Shown in pieces: positions 38,053-45,903 of a stretch of DNA of 64,000 nt. Position numbers and translations under genes: made by a program. Below the pieces are notes generated by a model. It had not been told where the DNA came from, did not search any database, and saw only the letters and a program-made list of their open reading frames with translations. The stretch's first letter is position 1, and every line of letters begins with the position of its first letter. This stretch comes from Desulfovibrio sp. Fe33 (GTDB lineage: Bacteria; Desulfobacterota; Desulfovibrionia; Desulfovibrionales; Desulfovibrionaceae): contig NZ_JAQKGU010000002.1 of assembly GCF_028532725.1 (NCBI RefSeq), positions 434,001-498,000 of the forward strand, written 5' to 3'.

Positions 38053-38089
38053 CGAGCATAACAAGGCCTCCTACCTTGATAAAAACGAA

Positions 38090-38114
38090 GAGGGCGGCCC
38101 ACCGGGCCGCCCTC
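38090..38114 (+). terminator. islA-islB intergenic hairpin
   Basis: An 11-bp GC-rich stem GAGGGCGGCCC with exact complement and a 3-nt loop, without a T run. It probably stabilises or partly terminates the islA message, which would give more lyase than activase. Confidence 0.7.
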
Positions 38115-38152
38115 GTCACCTTTCCAGCCGCCAAAGCCAAAAAGGATAAAAA

Positions 38153-39082
38153 ATGAGCTCCCTTCTCGACAAGAAAGTTGCGGGTACCGTTTTCTCCATC
38201 CAGAAGTATTCGGTTCACGATGGTCCCGGTATCCGCACCATCGTCTTCCTCAAGGGGTGTCCCCTTCGCTGCAAGTGGTGCAGCAATCCCGAATCCCAGC
38301 TGCCGCAACCGGAGCTCGCCTACAACCGGAACAAGTGTCTGGGCCTTGAAAAATGCGTCCGCTGCACCGAGGTCTGCGGTGCCTGCGCCATCACGGAAGG
38401 CGAGGACGGCAAGATCGACATCGATCGCGACATCTGCACCGGCTGCCTGCATTGCACCGAGGCCTGTCCGGCCGGGGCGCTGATTACCTACGGCGAAGAA
38501 ACGACCGTGGACAAGGCGCTCAAGCGCGTGGAAGAGGACGAGATGTTCTATGCGCGCTCCGGCGGCGGACTGACCTTGTCCGGCGGCGAGCCGTTCCAGC
38601 AGCCCGAATTCGCCACGGCCCTGCTGCGCGAGGCGCGCAACCGCCACCTGAACACCGCTGTCGAGTCCTGCGGCGCGGCGCGTTATGAAGATTTCAAGGA
38701 AGCGCTCCAGTACGTCAACACGCTGATGTTCGACGTCAAATCGATGAATTCCGAGAAACACAAGGCGTTCACCTCCCAGCCCAACGAGCGCATCCTGCGG
38801 AACCTCCGGCACATTCGAGAGGACTATCCGACCCTGAAAATCCGCGTGCGGACCCCTGTCATTCCGGGCTTCAACGACACCGAGGAAGACATCGCCGCGG
38901 TCATCGAGTTTCTCAAGACCCTTCCCGGAGACAAGGTGGAATACGAAATTCTCGAATACCACCGGATGGGTCAGCCGAAATATGAAAACACCGGCCGCGA
39001 GTACCCGCTGCCCGTCGATCTCAAGCTTGATCCCGCGGTTTTCGCGCGGCTCAAGAAACTGGTCGACGAATACAACGATTAG
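38153..39082 (+). CDS. islB: Isethionate sulfite-lyase activating enzyme (radical SAM)
   Basis: A 309-residue glycyl-radical activase. The radical SAM motif is GCPLRCKWC (Cys36, Cys40, Cys43). An inserted ferredoxin-like domain has two Cys sets (Cys62, 68, 71, 75/78 and Cys95, 98, 101, 105) for two additional [4Fe-4S] clusters. GGGLTLSGGEP is the SAM-binding region and the C-terminal half completes the partial barrel. It abstracts hydrogen from Gly806 of the lyase using S-adenosylmethionine. The order lyase-activase in the same direction is normal for this system. No aldehyde dehydrogenase gene for the acetaldehyde product is nearby. Confidence 0.93.
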   Translation: MSSLLDKKVAGTVFSIQKYSVHDGPGIRTIVFLKGCPLRCKWCSNPESQLPQPELAYNRNKCLGLEKCVRCTEVCGACAITEGEDGKIDIDRDICTGCLHCTEACPAGALITYGEETTVDKALKRVEEDEMFYARSGGGLTLSGGEPFQQPEFATALLREARNRHLNTAVESCGAARYEDFKEALQYVNTLMFDVKSMNSEKHKAFTSQPNERILRNLRHIREDYPTLKIRVRTPVIPGFNDTEEDIAAVIEFLKTLPGDKVEYEILEYHRMGQPKYENTGREYPLPVDLKLDPAVFARLKKLVDEYND

Positions 39083-39108
39083 CGAACCAGACCTCCTCCC
39101 GAGGTTAA

Positions 39109-39141
39109 GGAAGCGCCCGGTCCCCCTAGCCGGGCGCTTCC
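39109..39141 (+). terminator. Hairpin ending the islAB operon
   Basis: A 12-bp stem GGAAGCGCCCGG with exact complement around a 9-nt loop, 27 nt after the islB stop. There is no strong T tract. Confidence 0.75.
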
Positions 39142-39193
39142 ACATCATTACGGTTTCTCCTGAACGGACGGCGGTATTTTGCGCCGGACGCAT

Positions 39194-39227
39194 GAAAGGC
39201 TTGGAAGGATATCCTTCCAAGCCTTTC
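39194..39227. terminator. Hairpin between islB and FmdE-like gene
   Basis: GAAAGGCTTGGAAGGAT pairs with its exact complement, a self-complementary 34-mer that could end transcripts arriving from either side. Its tip GGAAGGATATCCTTCC is identical to that of the hairpin at 40529. Confidence 0.7.
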
Positions 39228-39308
39228 TTGTTGAATCGGGTGGAGGTGTCGGCCCGATTCGGGGGGCGGCCGCCGAGGTCCGGTGAGGCGGCGCGTAGGT
39301 GCGGGAGG

Positions 39309-40385
39309 TTATCGGGCCAAGGCCGCCGCATATGGGTCGGCGCCAGCCGCAGTGACCTTGGCGGCCAGGGCGGCGGGGCCGTCAAAGCGGCCGAGGTCCT
39401 TGATGCAATTCAGTTTGTCGTTCATGTCCATCTGGGCCAGCTTCCAGGACATCTTGACGCGGGAGATGTAGAAGAGCGGGTTGCTCTTGCCGCCGGAAGG
39501 GGAGCGGTCCGCGTTCGTCACGCCGGTGAAGGATTCGGATTTGGCCCAGTCGAAACCCAGGAACACCCCCTCGCAGACGTCCTTCTTTTTGTTCACGCGC
39601 ATGGCGATAAGCACCGGGGCCACGCCGTCAGCGGCCAACTTCGCGGCCTTGTCCGGGACTTGCATGGAATAGGAGCCGTGCTTGCCCATGGTCGCTCCGA
39701 AGGCGGATTGCAGGGCGTCCATGGCGCAGATGGGCGGTGCGCCCACGAAGACATAGGCGTCGCCGGGACCGAGCGGCAGATTCCGGTCGAGATACGCCTT
39801 GGCGATGAATCCGGCGTTCAGGCCGGGGCAGAAGTGGTCGTGCAGCTCCGCGCCCTTGAGCATGGGCCACGGGGCGTCCGCCGACCAGGCCAAGGAGATG
39901 GAAGCGACCGAGAACAGCCTGCTGCCGATCAGTCCCTTGCCCGTCCCGGCCCATCCTTCAGGCCGGAACAGGGAGTCCGGGGCCAGATTGAGCTGCTGGC
40001 TGAGAAATCCGTCTTTGCCCAGCTTGATGAACACGGCGGACATGGTGTCCTTGCGGAAAACGGAGAACCAGAGAGGTTCGGCGCAAGAGGTGTTCACCTG
40101 GAGCAGGGTCCGGGTGCCTGGCGTCCTGCCGGTCGCCTGCGCGATCACGTCCAGGAACGGCTCGGTCGAGGCTCCGTCCGCCTGTCCATAGCCCGCATTG
40201 GTCAGGACCATGAACCCCGGCGCGTCCGGTTGGACCGCAAGGGTCTCCATGGCGTTTTTCAGGGCAGTGTCGGCCGCTTCCATGCGCGGAGTCCATTCAA
40301 GGCCGAGCTGGGCGGCCAGGGTCGGGGAGGATGTCAGCAGAAGCAGGATGAACGACGTCGCGAAGATCGAATTGATTTTTTTCAT
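39309..40385 (-). CDS. Secreted FmdE-family protein
   Basis: A 358-residue exported protein with signal MKKINSIFATSFILLLLTSSPTLA. The centre carries GAELHDHFCPGLNAGFIAKAYL, the metal-binding signature of the FmdE family (H-x-H-x-C-P-G), named after formylmethanofuran dehydrogenase subunit E. Another Cys pair, PPICAMDAL and KKDVCEGVFLGFDW, may complete a metal site. In sulfate reducers, periplasmic FmdE-like proteins occur without methanofuran chemistry; their role is unsettled. I chose the ATG at 40385, which begins the signal peptide, although its RBS spacing is tight. A five-codon longer start exists. It is flanked by terminators and looks monocistronic. Confidence 0.82.
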   Translation of the reverse strand: MKKINSIFATSFILLLLTSSPTLAAQLGLEWTPRMEAADTALKNAMETLAVQPDAPGFMVLTNAGYGQADGASTEPFLDVIAQATGRTPGTRTLLQVNTSCAEPLWFSVFRKDTMSAVFIKLGKDGFLSQQLNLAPDSLFRPEGWAGTGKGLIGSRLFSVASISLAWSADAPWPMLKGAELHDHFCPGLNAGFIAKAYLDRNLPLGPGDAYVFVGAPPICAMDALQSAFGATMGKHGSYSMQVPDKAAKLAADGVAPVLIAMRVNKKKDVCEGVFLGFDWAKSESFTGVTNADRSPSGGKSNPLFYISRVKMSWKLAQMDMNDKLNCIKDLGRFDGPAALAAKVTAAGADPYAAALAR

Positions 40386-40528
40386 ACCTCTAACAACCAT
40401 ATTTTTAAAAAGTTAGTATGCGAGAGATGTATAACTTTTAAAAAAACGTAGCAAGAAGAAATTGTGAACAGATGCGACGTTGTGCATTTGAGAGGCGAAT
40501 GGAGGGGCACCGTGGCTGGGTGAAAAAG

Positions 40529-40556
40529 AGGCCCGGAAGGATATCCTTCCGGGCCT
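40529..40556 (-). terminator. Terminator of nrdD operon
   Basis: AGGCCCGGAAGG with exact complement and an ATAT loop. On the minus strand it is followed by CTCTTTTTC, about 60 bp after the small coiled-coil gene. Confidence 0.85.
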
Positions 40557-40616
40557 TGTTTGCGTGCGGTGAGAAGCCGGGGTGACGGCAGGGGAGGGGC
40601 CGGGCGGCCCCATGCG

Positions 40617-40832
40617 CTAGCCGGACGCGATGTCGCTGATGGTCTTGAGCGCCTTGCCACGGTCCTGGGCCAGCTTCTTCCACTTCTTTTTTTCCTTCCG
40701 GAGGGCCTCAATGGTGTGCAGGAGGTCCTGCACGGTCTGGGCGGGGTACCCGTGCTGGGCGCGGTTTCCCCGTCGCAGTTGCTCGTCGTTGTGCTGCCTG
40801 ATGGAGGCGAGCTGGTTGGCGTCGAGTATCAT
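40617..40832 (-). CDS. Small coiled-coil protein downstream of nrdD
   Basis: A 71-residue, strongly basic and helical protein (VQDLLHTIEALRKEKKKWKKLAQDRGKALKTI). It lacks membrane segments, Cys or a known domain. It starts 18 nt after nrdD and precedes the shared terminator, so it is in the same transcript and under the same B12 riboswitch. It is not the NrdG activase, which would be a radical SAM protein. Function unknown; it might be a small partner of the reductase. Confidence 0.65.
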   Translation of the reverse strand: MILDANQLASIRQHNDEQLRRGNRAQHGYPAQTVQDLLHTIEALRKEKKKWKKLAQDRGKALKTISDIASG

Positions 40833-40850
40833 TGATGACCCGTGGCCCCC

Positions 40851-42914
40851 TTAGGCGGGCTGGCAGAAGGTTTTCTGGGAGTATTCGATGCGGTCCTTGT
40901 ACTCTTCCTGTTTGCCCTTGTTCCAGCGGCCCACGGGACGGTAGTAGCCGACCACGCGTGTGTAGACCTCGGTTTCCTTGTCGCAGGTCGGGCAGTGGAA
41001 GTGCTCGCCGTAGAGGTAGCCGTGGTCCTCGCAGACGGAGAAGGTCGGCGTGACCGAGATATACGGGATCTTGGTCTTGCTCATGGCCTTGAGCAGGAAG
41101 TTCTTCACGCTCTCCTCGTTCGGGGCAGCCTCGCCCAGGAAGGTGTGGAAGACCGTGCCGCCGTTGTACAGGGTCTGCAACCCGTTCTGGTGCTCCAGGG
41201 CGAAGAAGACGTCGGAGCTGATGCCCACGGGCAGCAGGGTGGAGTTGGTGTAGTACGGGGTCTCGTCGCCGGAGGTATAGATATCGGAGTAGAGCTCGCG
41301 GTCGATCTTGGCCAGCCGGTAGCAGGTACCCTCGCCGGGGGTGGCCTCAAGGTTGTACAGATTGCCGGTCTCTTCCTGGAATTCGACAACCAGCCGGCGC
41401 AGGAGCTGGAGCGTCCGCTGCATGAGCTGGGACCCGGACCGGGTTTCCAGGCCCTTGCCGAGCAGGTTCATGCACGCCTCGTGTCCGCCGATGAGACCGA
41501 TGGTCGAGAAGTGGCCCTTGAATCCGTTCTTGAGGTAGCGCCGGGAGAACGGGAACATGCCCGCGTCCAGATTCTTCTGGACCACCTTGCGCTTGAACTC
41601 CAGGGATTCCGAGGCCAGTCGGGCGTACTCGGTGACCAGGTCCATGAAGTCCTCTTCGTTGTGGGCCAGGTAGGCCAGCTTGGGCAGGTTCAGGGTGACC
41701 ACGCCCACGGAGCCGGTCAGGTCGCCCGCGCCGAACAGGCCGCCGGTCTTCTTGCGGATTTCGCGCAGGTCCATTTGCAGTCGGCAGCACATGGAGCGCA
41801 CGTCCTCGGGATTGAGGTCCGAATTGATGAAGTTCTGGAAGTAGGGCGCGCCGTATTTGGCGGTCATCTTGAGCAGCAGCTTGCCTTCCTCGGAATCCCA
41901 GGGGAAGTCCTTGGTCACGTTGTACGTGGGGATGGGGAAGGAGAAGATGCGGCCGTCCGCGTCGCCTTCGAGCATGACCTCCAGGAACGCCCGGTTTATC
42001 ATGGCCATTTCCTCGGCGTATTCGCCGTAGGTGGAGTCCTGCAGCTTGCCGCCGATGATGACCGCTTCCTTGGCGATGTGCGAGGGCGGCACGAAGTCGA
42101 AGGTGAAGTTGGTGAACGGCGACTGTCCGCCCCAGCGCGAAGTGGCGTTGAGGTTGTGGAGCAGCTTCTGGATCTGCTGCTTGACGTCATGATAGTCCAG
42201 GCCGTCGTTGCGGATGAACGGGGCGAGATAGGTGTCGACGTTGTTGAACGCCTGCGCTCCGGCCCATTCGTTCTGGAGCGTGCCGAGGAAGTTGACCATT
42301 TGGCCGCAGGCCGCGTCGAAGTGCTTGGCCGGAGTGGACGAGCAGCGGTCGCGCAGGTTGAATCCTTCGAGCAGGAGGTCGCGCAGGGACCAGCCGGAGC
42401 AGTATCCGGCCAGGCCGAAGGAGAGGTCGTGGATATGGAAATAGCCGTGGGTGTGCGCCAGGCGCACTTCCTCCGGATACTTTTCAAGCATGTAGCGGGC
42501 CTGGACGGAGCCAGCCATGTGCAGGATGAGCCCCTGGAAGGAGTGGGTCATGTTCGAGTTCTCGTTGACCCGCCAGTCGAGGTTCTCCAGATAGCTGTCG
42601 GTCACTCCGGCGATGTCCAGGAACGCCTCGTTCTGGGAGCGCAGTTCGCGCCGTTTTTCGCGGTAGATGATGTACCGCTCGGCCACCTTGTACAGGCGCG
42701 CCTCCATGAGGACTTCCTGGACCATGTCCTGAACCTGTTCCTGTTCGGGAATGTCCACGTCCTTGAGTTTCTTTTCGACCTTTCCGGCGAGCCGGTCGGC
42801 GAGCAGCGGGTCCTTGATGCCGCTCCCCTGAAGGGCCTTGAATATGGCGGCCCCGATCCGTTTGGTGGACCAGGTCTCGATGCATCCGTCTCGTTTGAGG
42901 ATTTTGCTGGGCAT
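40851..42914 (-). CDS. nrdD: Anaerobic (class III) ribonucleoside-triphosphate reductase
   Basis: A 687-residue glycyl radical enzyme that makes dNTPs from NTPs without oxygen. An ATP-cone occupies ~1-95 (KILKRDGCIETWSTKRIGAAIFKAL). The catalytic barrel includes NFLGTLQNEWAGAQAFNNVDTYLAPFIR and FTNFTFDF. A C-terminal zinc site is in CEDHGYLYGEHFHCPTC, and the radical glycine is about Gly656 in RVVGYYRPVGRWNKGK. The ATG at 42914 follows AGAGAC; the longer frame runs into the leader. The B12 riboswitch at 43097-43240 precedes it, so the gene is expected to be off when cobalamin is plentiful and a B12-dependent class II reductase can work. NrdG is not in the window. Confidence 0.95.
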   Translation of the reverse strand: MPSKILKRDGCIETWSTKRIGAAIFKALQGSGIKDPLLADRLAGKVEKKLKDVDIPEQEQVQDMVQEVLMEARLYKVAERYIIYREKRRELRSQNEAFLDIAGVTDSYLENLDWRVNENSNMTHSFQGLILHMAGSVQARYMLEKYPEEVRLAHTHGYFHIHDLSFGLAGYCSGWSLRDLLLEGFNLRDRCSSTPAKHFDAACGQMVNFLGTLQNEWAGAQAFNNVDTYLAPFIRNDGLDYHDVKQQIQKLLHNLNATSRWGGQSPFTNFTFDFVPPSHIAKEAVIIGGKLQDSTYGEYAEEMAMINRAFLEVMLEGDADGRIFSFPIPTYNVTKDFPWDSEEGKLLLKMTAKYGAPYFQNFINSDLNPEDVRSMCCRLQMDLREIRKKTGGLFGAGDLTGSVGVVTLNLPKLAYLAHNEEDFMDLVTEYARLASESLEFKRKVVQKNLDAGMFPFSRRYLKNGFKGHFSTIGLIGGHEACMNLLGKGLETRSGSQLMQRTLQLLRRLVVEFQEETGNLYNLEATPGEGTCYRLAKIDRELYSDIYTSGDETPYYTNSTLLPVGISSDVFFALEHQNGLQTLYNGGTVFHTFLGEAAPNEESVKNFLLKAMSKTKIPYISVTPTFSVCEDHGYLYGEHFHCPTCDKETEVYTRVVGYYRPVGRWNKGKQEEYKDRIEYSQKTFCQPA

Positions 42915-43096
42915 GTATGTCTCTTGCAGGCGACGCGGAAAAACGCGCGGCACGGCTGCGCTGCGGTGAAACCGCCTGCATCTGCCGCCGATGAATGGTG
43001 TCGCGGCGGAACCGCGCACCCGGCGACGGTTGTCGGGTGAAAACTTTCTTGTCCACATACGGTTTCCGCGAACCGTATCCGGCAGGAAACGCTTCA

Positions 43097-43240
43097 GGCA
43101 GGTCTTCTGGCTCTCCCCGCCCGGGCCGCCTTCCCGCCTCTCGGCAGTGGCTTGTTGGACCGGGCCTTCTTAGGGGATCACAGCGGCGGGACCGCTCCGG
43201 CTTCACACCGGATTCCCTGTTATGGCGCGAGGGCCACCTG
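43097..43240 (-). ncRNA. Cobalamin riboswitch upstream of nrdD
   Basis: Read on the minus strand the leader contains the B12 riboswitch hallmarks in order: ACAGGGAATCCGGTG, then GCCGGAGCGGTCCCGCC with CGCTGTGA (the conserved core and B12 box), and a closing CCAGAAGACCTGCC. It ends about 180 nt before the nrdD start and is well separated from metF by its own 5' boundary. Adenosylcobalamin binding in this class normally blocks expression. Confidence 0.93.
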
Positions 43241-43319
43241 AAGGACATCTTGAAGGAAAGAAACTAGCCGAAGCCCCGACGAAGCGCAAGGCCGTATTCG
43301 CCGGGGCTGCGGTCCCGCG

Positions 43320-44195
43320 TCAGCCATCGAGCTCCGGAAGATCCGTCAGGATGTCCAGGCATACGTCGGCATTATTCAATGAATACAAATGAATGCCTGG
43401 GGCACCAAGCTCCAGCAGCTCCTTGATCTGCCGCCGGGCGATTTCGATTCCCTTGCGGCGCACGGCCTTGTCTCCGCCGCTCTCGTTGGCTTCCTGCAAT
43501 TCGAGATAGAGCTTGAGCGGAATGTTCGCCCCGCACAGGGCGAGGATACGGTTGAGGGACTGCATGTTCAACACCGGCAGCACGCCGGGAACGATCGGGT
43601 TGCGGATGCCCCTGGATTCCAGCCTGCGGACCAGGTCGCGGTACCGGCGCACGTCGAAAAACAACTGGGTCACGGCGAAGTCCGATCCCGCGTTGAACTT
43701 GTGGCAGGTCCAGCGCAGGTCGTCGTCGATGGACGGGGACTCCGGATGGGCGTCGGGGTAGCACGCCGTGGCCACGCCGATTTCCGGCCATCCCTCCTTG
43801 ACGAATTCGACCAGGTTCGAGGCGTGGCGGAACTCTTTCCAAACATCGGTTCCGCCGCCGCCCGGCATGTCGCCGCGCAGGGCCAGGATGTTGTTGATGC
43901 CCGCGTCACGCAGCCGATCGAGGTATTCGGCTATGCCTTTTTTCTTCGCCCCGACGCAGGTCAGGTGCGCCATGGTCTCAAGGCCGAAACGGCGGTGCAC
44001 GTCCGCGGCGATTTCAAGCGTGTTGTCCTGGAACGTGCCCCCGGCTCCATAGGTGACCGAGACGAACAGGGGATCGAGTCCGGCCAGCCGGTCCACCTGG
44101 CCGAAGAAACGCGGCCATTGCTCCCGTTCCTTGGGAGGGAAGAATTCGAGGGAGAGAAAGCGGTCCGTGTTCCGTATGCGGTCGATGATCTTCAT
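43320..44195 (-). CDS. metF: Methylenetetrahydrofolate reductase
   Basis: A 291-residue FAD-dependent enzyme that reduces 5,10-methylene-THF to 5-methyl-THF for methionine synthesis, and possibly for the Wood-Ljungdahl route. Family motifs are FLSLEFFPPKE (catalytic Glu), VSVTYGAGG, TMAHLTCVGAKK, NILALRGDMP, SDFAVTQLFFD and IVPGVLPVLN. The ATG at 44195 has AAGGA at proper distance; the long N-terminal extension of the frame is low complexity leader. A dyad of ATATCAA units lies about 130 bp upstream. It appears to be monocistronic. Confidence 0.94.
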   Translation of the reverse strand: MKIIDRIRNTDRFLSLEFFPPKEREQWPRFFGQVDRLAGLDPLFVSVTYGAGGTFQDNTLEIAADVHRRFGLETMAHLTCVGAKKKGIAEYLDRLRDAGINNILALRGDMPGGGGTDVWKEFRHASNLVEFVKEGWPEIGVATACYPDAHPESPSIDDDLRWTCHKFNAGSDFAVTQLFFDVRRYRDLVRRLESRGIRNPIVPGVLPVLNMQSLNRILALCGANIPLKLYLELQEANESGGDKAVRRKGIEIARRQIKELLELGAPGIHLYSLNNADVCLDILTDLPELDG

Positions 44196-44323
44196 TGCGT
44201 ATCCTTGTCCATGGTGGGGGAGGTGCGTCTCCGGCCCGGTTGAGGGTTGATGTGCTCCGCATGTCTCCGGCGGCTTGGGCGGGACGGGTTTCCGTCTCCT
44301 TGTCCGGCTTCTTGTCTGTCTGA

Positions 44324-44352
44324 ATATCAATATATCAAGATTCATTGATATA
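44324..44352. promoter_or_regulatory. ATATCAA dyad upstream of metF
   Basis: Two direct ATATCAA units (44324-44330, 44332-44338) and an inverted TTGATAT (44345-44351) form an AT-rich dyad in a GC-rich region. Methionine-cycle genes in sulfate reducers are known to be controlled by the ArsR-type regulator SahR at AT-rich dyads; I suggest this as the candidate but cannot confirm the consensus. Confidence 0.5.
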
Positions 44353-44521
44353 CAAAGACGACCGCCTTGGCAAGCCTCTGTTTGCATTTCGATTCCGGTA
44401 TGGTGGAGCGGGGGAATCGGCATAATACGAGGGAAGGGCTGGGGCGCGGAGATGGGGATCGGGCTGCACCGTCGCCGGTCGATCGCATTTTTTTTGCCTA
44501 GGGCCGGATTTTAGGCTTGCA

Positions 44522-44545
44522 TTGAAAATGAAAATGAGTTTCGTT
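44522..44545. promoter_or_regulatory. Fur-box-like site at the fur-1 start
   Basis: TTGAAAATGAAAATGAGTTTCG resembles overlapping halves of the Fur consensus (TGAAAATGA-type). It sits within 30 bp of the start codon of the Fur-family gene, suggesting autoregulation. Confidence 0.5.
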
Positions 44546-44552
44546 ATTGCTT

Positions 44553-44990
44553 ATGTCGATATCCGCTGAACAGGTTTTTCAAAACTATCTTGGAGAGGCG
44601 GGGTTGAGCATGACCCCGCAGCGCATGGCCATTGTCCAGACCTTCCTGGAAACGGGAGGGCATATTCCCGCGGACCGCCTGTGCGAGCTTGTCCGGGCGA
44701 AGTCGCCGGAAATCGGGCAGGCCACCGTGTACCGCACTCTGAAATTGCTCATCGAGTCCGGGCTCGCCGACACCATCGAGAGCCCGGACGGCGGCGTTCT
44801 GTACGAACGCGCCTACGGACGCTCGCATCACGACCACCTCATCTGTCTCAAATGCAAGCGGAAGGTGGAGATTTTCGATCCGGTCATCGAGGAACGGCAG
44901 GAAGAGGTGGCCAGGGCGCACGGCTTCACCTTGAGCCGTCACAGGATGTATCTCTACGGCCTGTGCCCGGACTGCGCATCCGGCGAGTAG
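44553..44990 (+). CDS. Fur-family metalloregulator 1
   Basis: A 145-residue Fur-like repressor. The winged helix includes GLSMTPQRMAIVQTFLETGGHIPADRLCELVRAKSPEIGQATVYRTLKLLIESGLAD. The metal-sensing region keeps YGRSHHDHLICLKCKRKVEIFDP and the second CxxC in LYGLCPDC, so both the regulatory HHDH-type and the structural Cys4 zinc sites are intact. It probably represses the adjacent feo genes with Fe2+. The ATG at 44553 is preferred; no strong Shine-Dalgarno is visible. A Fur-like box overlaps its promoter region, and a shared terminator follows. Confidence 0.9.
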   Translation: MSISAEQVFQNYLGEAGLSMTPQRMAIVQTFLETGGHIPADRLCELVRAKSPEIGQATVYRTLKLLIESGLADTIESPDGGVLYERAYGRSHHDHLICLKCKRKVEIFDPVIEERQEEVARAHGFTLSRHRMYLYGLCPDCASGE

Positions 44991-45002
44991 CCCCGCCCGT
45001 CC

Positions 45003-45050
45003 CGGAAGAAAGGGCCCCGAAAGCTAAAGCCTTCGGGGCCCTTTCTTCCG
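45003..45050. terminator. Bidirectional terminator between fur-1 and fur-2 operons
   Basis: A very stable stem, GGAAGAAAGGGCCCCGAA with its exact complement around a 10-nt loop. AAAG/CTTT runs inside the stem provide T tracts for both directions between the convergent transcripts. Confidence 0.88.
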
Positions 45051-45052
45051 GC

Positions 45053-45214
45053 CTATCTTTCCCTGTCGCGTTTTCTGTCCTTTTCCGTGTCCACCGGGAC
45101 CGTCCCGGAGTTTTCCCCGCCGTCCCCCTCGTAGTTGGGGAACATGGACCGCAGTCCGCGTTGCAGGAAATTCTTTGCTCCGTACTTGCTGTTGATTCCT
45201 CGTCTGTAGGTCAT
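45053..45214 (-). CDS. Tiny basic protein coupled to fur-2
   Basis: A 53-residue hydrophilic protein (MTYRRGINSKYGAKNFLQRG ... ending in a run of alternating Arg, Asp, Lys and Glu). Its ATG overlaps the stop codon of fur-2 (ATGA), so translation would be coupled. It ends right at the terminator. No domain is recognised. It may be a real co-factor of the regulator or a chance frame. Confidence 0.45.
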   Translation of the reverse strand: MTYRRGINSKYGAKNFLQRGLRSMFPNYEGDGGENSGTVPVDTEKDRKRDRER

Positions 45215-45690
45215 TTCTTCAACCTCCGGTTTTCGTTGTTTGTTTCCGGACCCGCCGCTTGCCCCATGCTTTCGGCACAGTCCGGGCACAGTCCGTAGAG
45301 GGTGTTCTGGTAGCGGAAGAGGGTGAACCCCTGCTGGCGGGCCGTCTCCTGTTGCAGGCATTCTAGATAGGGATTCCGGACCGGAACGGTCTTGCCGCAC
45401 CGTTCGCAGATCATCCTGCATGACTGGTCTCCCATGGGTTCGTAGCAGGTAACGCCGTCGCTGCGGTGGATGCACCGCGCAATGCCCGCGTTGTGGAGGT
45501 GCTTGACCGTCCGGTACACGGTGGACCGGCTGATGGTCTTGTCCAGTCCCTGCACCCCCTTGAGCAGCCCTTCGGGGTTCAACTGTCCTATGTCGCTCAT
45601 GAAATACCGGAAAATCAACAACCTTTGCCTGGTCAGCTTGAGGTTGTTGAGTGTCAGGTATTTTTTGAACGAGTTGAGCGCTTCCTGCAT
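45211..45690 (-). CDS. Fur-family regulator 2 with altered metal site
   Basis: A 159-residue Fur-like protein. The winged helix is clear (NLKLTRQRLLIFRYFMSDIGQLNPEGLLKGVQGLDKTISRSTVYRTVKHLHNAGIAR). Both structural CxxC pairs remain (CERCG and CPDC). The usual HHDH before the first pair is replaced by GDQSCRMIC, so the normal regulatory iron ligands are missing and a different metal or redox-type Cys sensing is possible. The ATG at 45690 has AGGAAA. It is divergent from feoA, with several dyads between them. Confidence 0.88.
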   Translation of the reverse strand: MQEALNSFKKYLTLNNLKLTRQRLLIFRYFMSDIGQLNPEGLLKGVQGLDKTISRSTVYRTVKHLHNAGIARCIHRSDGVTCYEPMGDQSCRMICERCGKTVPVRNPYLECLQQETARQQGFTLFRYQNTLYGLCPDCAESMGQAAGPETNNENRRLKK

Positions 45691-45733
45691 TTTTCCTGTT
45701 CGCTGTCCGCTGAAACGGACATGTTTTGTTGTG

Positions 45734-45837
45734 CAATTGACTTTCAGTCTCAATTGACTGGCCTAAAGCCGCATTTGGCGGCGGCTTATTGAGACGATGT
45801 TTCAACATGTTGTTTTTGTTGACCATGATCGTCTCAA
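45734..45837. promoter_or_regulatory. Two dyads in the fur-2/feoA intergenic region
   Basis: CAATTGA-N9-TCAATTG at 45734-45756 lies about 45 bp before fur-2. TTGAGACGAT at 45789-45798 pairs with ATCGTCTCAA at 45828-45837, enclosing a CAACATGTTG palindrome. They look like operators for one or both Fur-family proteins, in addition to the Fur box at 45849. Confidence 0.55.
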
Positions 45838-45848
45838 GGCATATCACT

Positions 45849-45867
45849 GATACCGAAATTCATTATC
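45849..45867. promoter_or_regulatory. Fur box upstream of feoA
   Basis: GATACCGAAATTCATTATC matches the 19-bp Fur consensus at about 15 of 19 positions, with the right half ATTCATTATC nearly perfect. It lies about 40 bp before the first feoA start, where Fur binding would block the promoter. Confidence 0.75.
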
Positions 45868-45903
45868 AATTGCAACCTCTGGTTGCACAAAAGAGGTGGA
45901 AAG

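Noticed and set aside
35554-38064. An 836-codon minus-strand open frame opposite islA
   Set aside because: It mirrors islA codon bias almost end to end and has no recognisable motif; islA itself has all active-site residues.
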